A DNA stretch of 36,239 bases from Bacteroidales bacterium UBA5762 (GTDB taxonomy: Bacteria > Bacteroidota > Bacteroidia > Bacteroidales > TTA-H9), in contig DIEY01000065.1 in the NCBI GenBank assembly GCA_002418865.1, forward strand, positions 1 to 36,239. Reading direction: 5' to 3'. The notes under the pieces are model-generated. The model saw only the letters and a list, made by a program, of their open reading frames with translations. It was not told where the DNA came from and made no database searches. Made by a program: the position numbers and the translations under genes. The stretch's first letter is position 1; each line of letters begins with the position of its first letter. This document shows, one piece after another, positions 1 through 6,579 of this stretch.

Positions 1-1602
1 GATGATCTTCACGATCCTTTTCTGATGAAAGACATGGATCGAGCCATTGAACGGATAGATAGAGCCATTAAGAATCATGAAAAGATTTTGGTTTATGGGG
101 ATTACGATGTTGACGGCACATCGGCAGTTGCTTTGGTTTATACTTTTTTCAATGAGTTTTACAAGGCAATAGGATTTTATATTCCCGACAGATATGCCGA
201 GGGTTATGGAATATCGTATAAGGCTATAGACTATGCTTCAGAAAATGGTTATGGGCTTGTTATTGCTCTTGATTGCGGGATAAAGGCTGTTGAAAAGATC
301 AAATATGCCCTTACAAAAAACATAGAATTTATCATTTGCGATCATCACCGACCGGGGGATGAACTACCTCCGGCTGTTGCTATACTCGATCCCAAGCGTC
401 CCGACTGCAACTATCCCTATAATGAGCTTTCGGGATGCGGAGTAGGTTTTAAGCTCATACAAGCTTACAATCAATTTAACGGATGGTCATTTGAAAACCT
501 TGAAAAATATCTCGATTTAGTAGCTGTAAGCATTGCAGCTGATATTGTACAGATAACAGGCGAAAACAGGATATTAGCTTATTATGGATTGAAACTGATT
601 AATTCAAATCCTCGTCCTGGCATAGAAGCTTTATTGGAAATCAGTGGTATTAAACGGACGAACGAAAAACCCGAGAGAATTTTTTCTCACGAAGTGAATA
701 TAAGTGATTTGGTTTTCAATGTAGGACCACGAATTAATGCTGCAGGCAGGATAGAAAGTGGTAATAATAGTGTTGAACTCCTCATCAGCCAGTCATTGGA
801 AGAAGCTCATAGACTGGCCGAACAGATTAATAATTGCAACACGGAAAGACGTAACCTCGATAGCCTTATTACGCAGCAAGCTATGGATATGATTGCTGGT
901 CAAGAGTCTTTGTCCGAAGCATTTACTACTGTTCTTTATCACCCCTCATGGCATAAAGGTGTTATAGGAATTGTGGCTTCTCGTTTAACGGAAATTTATT
1001 ACCGCCCTACCATAATCCTTTGTAAATCCAACGGATTAATTACGGGTTCAGCCCGTTCTATTAAAGATTTTGATATATATGATGCCATAGATGCCTGCAG
1101 CGATTTGCTCGAACATTTTGGAGGTCATACCTATGCTGCCGGTCTTAGCTTGAAACCCGAAAATCTTTCACGTTTTACTACAAGATTTGAGGAATATGCC
1201 AGAGAAAAATTCAATGGCAATCATCCTGCACCTGAAATCGAAATCGATCAGGTTATCAATTTGAGTGATATTACAATTTCTTTTTTCAATATTTTGAAAC
1301 AGTTTGCCCCTTTTGGCCCAGGAAACATGTCACCTGTTTTTGCCACTCATAAGCTTATGGATACAGGCTATTCTCGCATAGTTGGGAAAAATCATTTAAA
1401 ACTATCTGTGGTTCATCCTCATATTAGTGGATATCCTATTCCTGGAATTGCCTTCGGTTTATCAAAATATTTTGAAGATATTCAAAAAGGGCAGCCTTTT
1501 AGCATTTGTTACCATATCGAAGAAAATGAATGGAATGGTAAAGTGAGCCTGCAACTCAACGTAAAAGATATTAAGTTTGAAACTCTGGATCAGGATGGTT
1601 AA
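1..1602 (+). CDS. recJ: Single-stranded-DNA-specific exonuclease RecJ, 5' truncated
   Basis: RecJ degrades single-stranded DNA 5' to 3' in recombinational and mismatch repair in the cytoplasm. The reading frame is open to base 1, so the true start lies outside the window. The ATG at 25 is internal, preceded in frame by DDLHDPFL. DHH-family motifs appear in order: YGDYDVDGTSA (metal-binding Asp residues), LDCGIK, CDHH and the SGCGVGFKL segment. The DHHA1 domain follows, with NVGPRINAAGR, the HKGVIGIVASRL motif and the GGHTYAAG loop. The C-terminal OB-like region ends at a TAA (1600-1602). The visible part matches nearly the whole of a RecJ of about 570 residues, with only a few dozen N-terminal residues missing. 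A stem-loop at 1816-1848 is a likely terminator. Confidence 0.95.
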   Translation, partial: DDLHDPFLMKDMDRAIERIDRAIKNHEKILVYGDYDVDGTSAVALVYTFFNEFYKAIGFYIPDRYAEGYGISYKAIDYASENGYGLVIALDCGIKAVEKIKYALTKNIEFIICDHHRPGDELPPAVAILDPKRPDCNYPYNELSGCGVGFKLIQAYNQFNGWSFENLEKYLDLVAVSIAADIVQITGENRILAYYGLKLINSNPRPGIEALLEISGIKRTNEKPERIFSHEVNISDLVFNVGPRINAAGRIESGNNSVELLISQSLEEAHRLAEQINNCNTERRNLDSLITQQAMDMIAGQESLSEAFTTVLYHPSWHKGVIGIVASRLTEIYYRPTIILCKSNGLITGSARSIKDFDIYDAIDACSDLLEHFGGHTYAAGLSLKPENLSRFTTRFEEYAREKFNGNHPAPEIEIDQVINLSDITISFFNILKQFAPFGPGNMSPVFATHKLMDTGYSRIVGKNHLKLSVVHPHISGYPIPGIAFGLSKYFEDIQKGQPFSICYHIEENEWNGKVSLQLNVKDIKFETLDQDG

Positions 1603-1870
1603 TTCTGCCATCATTTGAGGCTTCATCTAAAATTCAATCTGTTTTTAGAAGTGTTGACGGTATTGGTAGACTTTGACAATTATAACAGACGGTTTTGATT
1701 TGATTTTTTGATAGATGAAATGGAATTTTAGGACTGACGTAGTTGTATCGAGTAAGGTGATTTAGATCAAGAGGTGATGTCTTATTACCAATTTATTTAA
1801 TAGGGTAAAAATCAGAAAGCACACTGGAAATAGATCCAGCATGCTTTTAGAGTAGGCAGAAGAAATATTA
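1603..1870. other. Non-coding spacer between recJ and the tRNA pair
   Basis: No open frame with family resemblance and no RNA fold that I recognise, apart from the stem-loop at 1816-1848. The spacer separates a plus-strand gene from minus-strand tRNAs, so convergent transcription must end here. Confidence 0.6.
1816..1848 (+). terminator. Stem-loop terminator after recJ, possibly bidirectional
   Basis: AAAGCA and TGCTTTT flank an inner CTGG/CCAG pair, giving two stacked helices separated by a CA/CA mismatch and closed by a short AT-rich loop. The 3' arm runs into four Ts on the plus strand. On the minus strand the tail is CTGATTTTT, so it may also stop readthrough from the tRNAs. The position between convergent units supports the call. 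The uridine run is short. Confidence 0.5.
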
Positions 1871-1898
1871 GAAAACAGGTCTCAATGAAGTGAGGCCT
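1871..1898 (-). terminator. Candidate terminator of the tRNA-Met/tRNA-Pro unit
   Basis: Directly 3' of tRNA-Pro the minus strand forms AGGCCTCA, a six-base loop, then TGAGACCT with one C-A mismatch, followed by GTTTTC. The placement two bases past the tRNA and the short T run suggest intrinsic termination or a processing hairpin. Confidence 0.45.
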
Positions 1899-1900
1899 TG

Positions 1901-1974
1901 TCGGGATGACTGGACTCGAACCAGCGGCCTCCACGTCCCGAACGTGGCGCGCTAACCAACTGCGCTACATCCCG
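1901..1974 (-). tRNA. tRNA-Pro (anticodon CGG)
   Basis: The minus strand folds as a standard 74-nt tRNA. The acceptor is CGGGATG paired with CATCCCG plus discriminator A, and the D arm contains AGCGCAGTTGGTTAGCGC. The anticodon stem CCACG/CGTGG holds loop TTCGGGA, giving anticodon CGG, which reads CCG proline codons. The T arm contains GGTTCGAGTCC. CCA is not encoded and must be added after transcription. It lies 49 nt downstream of tRNA-Met on the same strand, so both probably share a transcript. Confidence 0.95.
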
Positions 1975-2023
1975 TATCATAGGAATGTATTCATCAACAC
2001 AGAAACTTTAATTCGCAGGTTTG

Positions 2024-2097
2024 TGCGCCCACCTGGACTTGAACCAGGGGCCTACTGATTATGAGTCAGTTGCTCTAACCAACTGAGCTATGGGCGC
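2024..2097 (-). tRNA. tRNA-Met (anticodon CAT), elongator type
   Basis: A 74-nt cloverleaf on the minus strand. The acceptor GCGCCCA/TGGGCGC has a normal G1-C72 pair, which argues against initiator tRNA. The D arm is AGCTCAGTTGGTTAGAGC. The anticodon stem ACTGA/TCAGT encloses CTCATAA, giving anticodon CAT. The T arm has GGTTCAAGTCC, discriminator A, and no encoded CCA. A CAT anticodon could also mark the tRNA-Ile that is modified with lysidine. The CTCATAA loop fits either, so the methionine call is the less certain part. Confidence 0.9.
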
Positions 2098-2130
2098 ATT
2101 ATTTTCAAAAAAATATTGAAAATTCGAGTG

Positions 2131-2160
2131 CAAAGTTACATCTTTGCTCAAAATTATCAA
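2131..2160 (-). promoter_or_regulatory. Bacteroidetes-type promoter of the tRNA-Met/tRNA-Pro unit
   Basis: On the minus strand TAACTTTG (plus 2131-2138) matches the -7 consensus TAnnTTTG. A GTTG at about 2158-2161 sits 19 bp upstream as a one-mismatch -33 TTTG. The element is about 33 nt ahead of the tRNA 5' end, which leaves a short leader for RNase P. It was found by consensus and spacing only. Confidence 0.5.
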
Positions 2161-2189
2161 CCTCATTTTGGATAAATATTAAATATGGT

Positions 2190-2843
2190 ATGATGAAAAC
2201 GGTTTACAACCTCATATTGGATTTTGGTGGAGTAATCTTGAATATCGATTATAAACGTTCCTTAAGAGCATTTCAACAACTGGGAATTCAATGGGATGAT
2301 CCTGCCCTCGATGGTTTTAATCGGACCGAGGCTTATATAAAGCTCGAGCTTGGGAAAATTAGCCCTAATGAATTTTTCGATGAATTAAGAAAATATTTTC
2401 CTCGACCTGTGAGCAATCAAGAGCTTAGAGAGGCTTGGAATGCCATTTTAATGGATATGCCATCCGAAAGAGTTGAATTATTGGAAAAGATATCTCGACG
2501 CTATCGTTTGTTCCTTTTAAGCAATACCAACTTGATTCATTTTGAAAAATATACGCAAGATTTCAAACTGCGTTTTGGTTATAATTTTGAAAATTTATTC
2601 GAAAAGGCATATTGGTCGTTTAAGATGCATTTGTCAAAGCCCAATCCCGAGGTTTTTAAATATGTGCTAAACGATTCTCATATAGAGGCTTCAGAAACCC
2701 TGTTTATTGATGATACGCTCGAAAATGTTTTAAGTGCGCAAAATGTGGGAATGTTAGCCTATCATTTACACCACAAAGATTTAATCGATTTATTTGATGA
2801 ATCGGGAATATTAAAACCTAAAGTTGTGTTGGGGAAGGATTAA
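2190..2843 (+). CDS. HAD-superfamily phosphatase, YihX-like
   Basis: A 217-residue cytoplasmic phosphatase of the haloacid dehalogenase superfamily. Motif I is ILDFGGVIL, with nucleophile Asp near residue 11 and Gly where most phosphatases have a second Asp. The same DxG form is found in the E. coli YihX branch. Motif II is LLSNTN, motif III is the Lys in LSKPNPEVF, and motif IV is LFIDDTLENV. The helical cap between motifs I and II, with the sequence LELGKIS and a trailing AW, also resembles YihX, an alpha-glucose-1-phosphate phosphatase. The substrate here is not proven. Two ATGs are adjacent (2190, 2193), and either could be used. It is divergent from tRNA-Met and convergent with the sigma-54 regulator, only 11 bp apart. 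Confidence 0.85.
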   Translation: MMKTVYNLILDFGGVILNIDYKRSLRAFQQLGIQWDDPALDGFNRTEAYIKLELGKISPNEFFDELRKYFPRPVSNQELREAWNAILMDMPSERVELLEKISRRYRLFLLSNTNLIHFEKYTQDFKLRFGYNFENLFEKAYWSFKMHLSKPNPEVFKYVLNDSHIEASETLFIDDTLENVLSAQNVGMLAYHLHHKDLIDLFDESGILKPKVVLGKD

Positions 2844-2854
2844 AATACAATCTC

Positions 2855-4207
2855 TTATATTTTGGCAATGTGTGGGTTTTTCTTAATCATTCGGTAAAGT
2901 GTGGTTTTGCCTACACCTAATTTTGAAGCTACTTCTTTTATATTGCCATTATATTTTTTAATATATGCAGTTACTATTTCTTCGATGTATTCTTCCAGTG
3001 TTTTATCTTCGAAATTGATTTGTTCTAATGTTATTGTAGTAAGTTGAATATTGATGTCTTCGGCCGTGATCGTATTAGTAGTGCTCATGACACAAGCCAA
3101 TTCAATGATGGCCTTTAGTTCACGTACATTGCCTGGATAAGAATAATTCATGAGTTTTTCTTGTGCAGAAGAGGAAAATCGTTTTTGGGGCATTTTGTTT
3201 TTTAAACAGAATTCATCGGCAAAATATCTCGCAAGCAATAAAATGTCGTTTCCTCGGGTGCGCAAAGGTGGTAATTCTATGGGTAAACCCATGATTCTGT
3301 AAAAAAGATCGGCTCTAAAGCGGCCAGCTTTTACTTCTTGAGCCAAATTTTTATTGGAAGCCACAATGATGTGGGCGTCATATTTAATGATTTCATTCCC
3401 TCCTATGCGGGTAAACTCTTCTTCTTGCAATACACGTAATAATTTTGCCTGCATAGAATAATCCATATCTGCTATTTCATCGAGGAATAATGTTCCTCGG
3501 TCGGCTTCCTCAAATTTTCCTATGCGCCGAGAAGTAGCTCCCGTAAATGAACCCTTTTCATGGCCAAATAATTCACTCTCGATTAAATCTCTCGGAATAG
3601 CTGAAATGTTTATAGCAACAAACTTTTCTTTTCGCCTCGGAGAATTGTAGTGAATGGCTTTGGCAACAAGTTCTTTGCCCGTACCCGTTTCACCCGTAAT
3701 TGAAACAGATATATTCGACTGGGCTGCCTTCTGTATTAATTCATATATCTTTAACATTTGAGGACTATTCCCTTTTAAAGGGTTCTGTTCAAGATATTTC
3801 TTGCCAAGTTCTTCTTCTAATTTTTTGATCTTTTCTTCTAGGTTCTTTTTTTCTTCAATCTTTTCCATGATTGATATCAAGCGAGTTCTCATATTACGAT
3901 CTTTCACTACGTAATCATAAGCTCCTTTATGAAGAAGATCTATTGCGGTTGCTATATCTTGCTGCCCACTGACGATGATTATTGGAATTGAGGGGTTGTA
4001 GTTCTTGATTTTTTTAAAAAGTTCAGTCCCCGTATAATCTGGCAAATAATAATCGAGTGAAATTACATCGGGCTCTTCCGGAAGATGTTCAATGAGTTCT
4101 TTACCTGAAAACAAAGGCAATACTTCAAAATTTTTTTCTTTTCTTAATGCCTCTGTTAGAACCTTAGAGGTTATACTATCGTCTTCTACAATAAATATTT
4201 TTAACAT
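2855..4207 (-). CDS. Sigma-54-dependent response regulator, NtrC family
   Basis: A three-domain transcription activator of 450 residues. The receiver (about 1-110) has acidic pocket EDD at 8-10, phosphoacceptor Asp52 in SLDYYLPD and conserved Lys102. A charged coiled-coil linker spans about 115-140. The AAA+ domain has Walker A GETGTGKE at 172-179, GSFTGA at 219-224 (usually GAFTGA) for sigma-54 contact, LFLDEIADM as Walker B, and the FRADLFYR arginine-finger region. The C-terminal Fis-type helix-turn-helix contains KEVASKLGVGKTTLYRMIK. The ATG at 4207 begins MLKIFIVEDD exactly at the receiver; an upstream in-frame ATG at 4237 adds ten residues with no family support. No histidine kinase is adjacent, so the partner is unknown. 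dusB lies 99 bp upstream on the same strand. Confidence 0.93.
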   Translation of the reverse strand: MLKIFIVEDDSITSKVLTEALRKEKNFEVLPLFSGKELIEHLPEEPDVISLDYYLPDYTGTELFKKIKNYNPSIPIIIVSGQQDIATAIDLLHKGAYDYVVKDRNMRTRLISIMEKIEEKKNLEEKIKKLEEELGKKYLEQNPLKGNSPQMLKIYELIQKAAQSNISVSITGETGTGKELVAKAIHYNSPRRKEKFVAINISAIPRDLIESELFGHEKGSFTGATSRRIGKFEEADRGTLFLDEIADMDYSMQAKLLRVLQEEEFTRIGGNEIIKYDAHIIVASNKNLAQEVKAGRFRADLFYRIMGLPIELPPLRTRGNDILLLARYFADEFCLKNKMPQKRFSSSAQEKLMNYSYPGNVRELKAIIELACVMSTTNTITAEDINIQLTTITLEQINFEDKTLEEYIEEIVTAYIKKYNGNIKEVASKLGVGKTTLYRMIKKNPHIAKI

Positions 4208-4306
4208 AATGTGAAAGGCCGTTGTTTGCTGATTCAATGAAAGATTCTATACATCGAAGGGTGTAAATTTATCAATAAAATTTAAATTAAGTTTTTATTT
4301 AAGATT

Positions 4307-5296
4307 TCATGTTAGGCTGGAGTGCAAGATATTTTGTAGAAAATCCTCAATTTGGCTGTAATAATTGAGTGTCATTAGATGAGAGCGAATCTTTTTGAAG
4401 TTGGGTAATGCTTTGAAATAACCGTTGTAGTGTTTTCGCATTTCGAGTATGGCTCTGCGTTCTCCTTTTATCTCAATAGCCATTTTTAGGTGCTCCATCA
4501 ATACTCTCATTCTTTCGTCAATTGAAGGAGGTGGAGGTAGTATTCCAGAATCGAGGAAAGACTTTACTTCACAAAATATCCATGGATTTCCAATAGCAGC
4601 TCGACCAATCATGATGCCATCTACATGGTGGCGTTCGAGCATGGCTTTGGCAATGGGTGCATTTATAACGTCGCCATTACCTATAATTGGAATTTTTATG
4701 CGTGGATTTTCCTTGACTTTTCCAATAAGGGTCCAATCGGCTTCTCCGCTGTATAGTTGTGAACGTGTCCGGCCATGAATAGTAATGGCAGCAACACCTA
4801 TGTCTTGTAGTCTTTCGGCAATCTCTACTATGGGTTTGCTCGTTTCGTCATAACCTAACCTCGTTTTTACAGTAACGGGTAAATTTGTAGCTTTAACAAT
4901 GGCTTGAGTAATAGCAATCATTTTAGGAATATCATCGAGTATCCCAGAGCCTGAGCCTTTACCTGCCACTTTTTTAACAGGGCATCCCCAATTGATATCG
5001 ATAAGGTCAGGATTGGCAGAAGAGACAATTTTTGTGGCAGCTATCATGCTAGCCGCATTATTTCCAAAAATTTGAATTCCAATAGGCCTTTCTTCATCTG
5101 AAAATCTCAATTTGTCCAAACTTTTTTCTCCTTCCCTCAACAATCCATCTGCGGAAATAAATTCAGTATAAACCAAATCGGCTCCAAATTTTTTACATAT
5201 CCTTCGAAAGGAAGAATCGGTAACGTCTTCCATGGGTGCAAGAGCAATCACAGGACGGCTTAAATTCAACGATCCTATGTTAAGTGTTGAATCCAT
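4307..5296 (-). CDS. dusB: tRNA-dihydrouridine synthase, DusB-like
   Basis: A flavin enzyme that reduces uridines in the tRNA D-loop using NADPH. It has 329 residues, usual for the family. An FMN-binding TIM barrel is evident: LAPMEDVTDSSFR at the start, INWGCPVKKV with catalytic Cys105, VTVKTRLGYD, ITIHGRTRSQLYSG, IPIIGNGDV and IMIGRAAIGNPW. The C-terminal helical RNA-binding domain includes EMRKHYNGYFK. The DusB assignment over other Dus paralogs rests on overall motif wording and is therefore softer than the family call. It is read in the same direction as the sigma-54 regulator but separated by 99 bp. Upstream is the long non-coding island. Confidence 0.92.
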   Translation of the reverse strand: MDSTLNIGSLNLSRPVIALAPMEDVTDSSFRRICKKFGADLVYTEFISADGLLREGEKSLDKLRFSDEERPIGIQIFGNNAASMIAATKIVSSANPDLIDINWGCPVKKVAGKGSGSGILDDIPKMIAITQAIVKATNLPVTVKTRLGYDETSKPIVEIAERLQDIGVAAITIHGRTRSQLYSGEADWTLIGKVKENPRIKIPIIGNGDVINAPIAKAMLERHHVDGIMIGRAAIGNPWIFCEVKSFLDSGILPPPPSIDERMRVLMEHLKMAIEIKGERRAILEMRKHYNGYFKALPNFKKIRSHLMTLNYYSQIEDFLQNILHSSLT

Positions 5297-5881
5297 CTCA
5301 AAAACATTTTAATGCTAAGTTAAACAAAAAGATGGTGGTTGGAGTTAAATGTGAGTTGAAAGCTCATAAAGTTGGTGCCTGAGAAATGGTGCTTAGAGGA
5401 TGGAAAATGGTGATTAGTGGTTGGAGAATTGAACTGTCAATGCCTAAATGAGGCTGAGCGTTTTTAACCTGACCAACAAATTATAAGGGTGTATCTCTCT
5501 TATTTTCAGATGCTACGAAGGTATAGGTGCTACGCACATAATAATAGAGTTGATGGATTTTCGTGGCTTTCATCCTTTTAAGTTTTTATTTGTATAACAC
5601 CTGATTTGTGGGCCATCTATGGACAAAGAATTTTTGCAAAAGACGCATTTCTTGGTGTTCATTGTGTCCTAATATTCTTTGTGAACTTTGAGGCAAATTA
5701 AATTTTAAAGTCTCTAATTTAGTGTTTAAGAAACAAAAAGATTGAGGCTAAGCATCTAATATCGTTTTGTCATTAACCGAATTGCCTTAAAGGCCTAAGA
5801 AGATTTAAAAACCTGTTGGGTTTCAATTCATTTCTCCCTTCGCAAACCTCCATCCTCCAAATTTCTCCCCCTCTCCGTCTC
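5297..5881. repeat. Non-coding island built of degenerate short repeats
   Basis: About 585 bp with no plausible gene. Three kinds of low-complexity text are visible. GTGGTTGGAG occurs at 5335-5344 and again at 5417-5426 inside G/T-rich sequence. GTGC-TAC-GCAC forms a small hairpin at 5527-5537. Three near-identical nonamers, TTCTTGGTG, TTCATTGTG and TTCTTTGTG, lie at 5649-5657, 5658-5666 and 5675-5683. The right edge runs into a pyrimidine-rich stretch that continues into the end of iorB. No conserved RNA fold was recognised. Confidence 0.6.
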
Positions 5882-6538
5882 TTATCCTTTCACCGTTTTA
5901 TTCTCTTCGTCTCTTCGTTCTTCCATCTCTTCGTCTCTCATCTTTTCCTTTTCTCCTTCCAGCTTCAATATTGCTATTTCTCTACCTTTTGCCAGAGCAG
6001 ATAGGTTCATATTTACGATTTCTTCTCCTTTTCTACCAAAGAAGTGACGAATTGCTTTTTCGATTTCTTCGTAAGGAATATCCAAGCAACGTGTAGCTGC
6101 TCCTAGGACCACCATATTGGCTGCCTTTTCTGAGCCCAGTTCACGAGCTATTTCATCGGCATTCATCATGATGTGATGAGGTATTTTCTTAATTTCATTC
6201 AGAATATCATTTATGGGAGGATAATTAGGAATATTGAGGAAAGGCTGGTTATTGGTGATGATCCATCCTTCCGGTTTTAGCCATGGCACATAGCGGAGAG
6301 CTTCCATGGGTTCGAGAGAAATGATCATGTCGGCAGCTCCAGTAGGTATCAAGTCAGAAGCAATAGGAGTAGAAGAAATACGTAGGTGTGACTCTACTTC
6401 TCCTCCGCGCTGGCTCATTCCATGAATTTCGGATTGTTTAATGTAGAGATTGTTATTAACGGCGGCAGTCGCAATAATGGCTGCGATAGAAAGAATGCCT
6501 TGTCCGCCCACACCAGCTATAATGATATCGTTTTTCAT
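5882..6538 (-). CDS. iorB: Indolepyruvate ferredoxin oxidoreductase, beta subunit
   Basis: The gamma-type (ferredoxin-oxidoreductase) subunit that works with IorA to oxidise indolepyruvate and other aryl pyruvates from aromatic amino acids to acyl-CoA, passing electrons to ferredoxin. The N-terminus MKNDIIIAGVGGQGIL is the family signature, followed by SEIHGMSQRGGEVESH, DMIISLEPMEALR and ANMVVLGAA. Start 6538 places this motif at residue 1; an upstream ATG at 6640 would overlap iorA and lacks support. iorA ends 41 bp upstream, so they form an operon. The last 25 or so residues are a Glu/Arg/Lys-rich tail encoded by a 13-mer repeated every 24 bp, which looks like extension into repetitive DNA. 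Confidence 0.93.
   Translation of the reverse strand: MKNDIIIAGVGGQGILSIAAIIATAAVNNNLYIKQSEIHGMSQRGGEVESHLRISSTPIASDLIPTGAADMIISLEPMEALRYVPWLKPEGWIITNNQPFLNIPNYPPINDILNEIKKIPHHIMMNADEIARELGSEKAANMVVLGAATRCLDIPYEEIEKAIRHFFGRKGEEIVNMNLSALAKGREIAILKLEGEKEKMRDEEMEERRDEENKTVKG
5902..5938. repeat. 13-bp direct repeat, 24-bp period, in the iorB 3' end
   Basis: TCTCTTCGTCTCT occurs exactly at 5902-5914 and 5926-5938. The 24-bp offset keeps the reading frame, so the protein carries two R-R/D-D-E-E type units. The strand is strongly pyrimidine-rich from about 5870 to 5960. Confidence 0.85.
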
Positions 6539-6579
6539 ATTGAATTCTGTTTTTAAGTTTTGATAATGTTGAAGATCGT

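Noticed and set aside
2104..2123. TTTTCAA...TTGAAAA inverted repeat upstream of tRNA-Met
   Set aside because: It is AT-only apart from two pairs and lies in the tRNA leader; more likely chance or a weak processing structure than an operator.
4449..4778. Plus-strand open frame within dusB
   Set aside because: Antisense shadow of a well-recognised dihydrouridine synthase with no family resemblance of its own.
5902..5938. Possible CRISPR-like repeat
   Set aside because: Only two 13-bp copies with an 11-bp interval inside a coding frame; no spacers of usual size and no cas genes.
5816..6004. Plus-strand frame rich in Ser/Phe/Leu opposite the iorB end
   Set aside because: It is the pyrimidine-rich complement of the iorB tail and repeat tract; composition explains the open frame.
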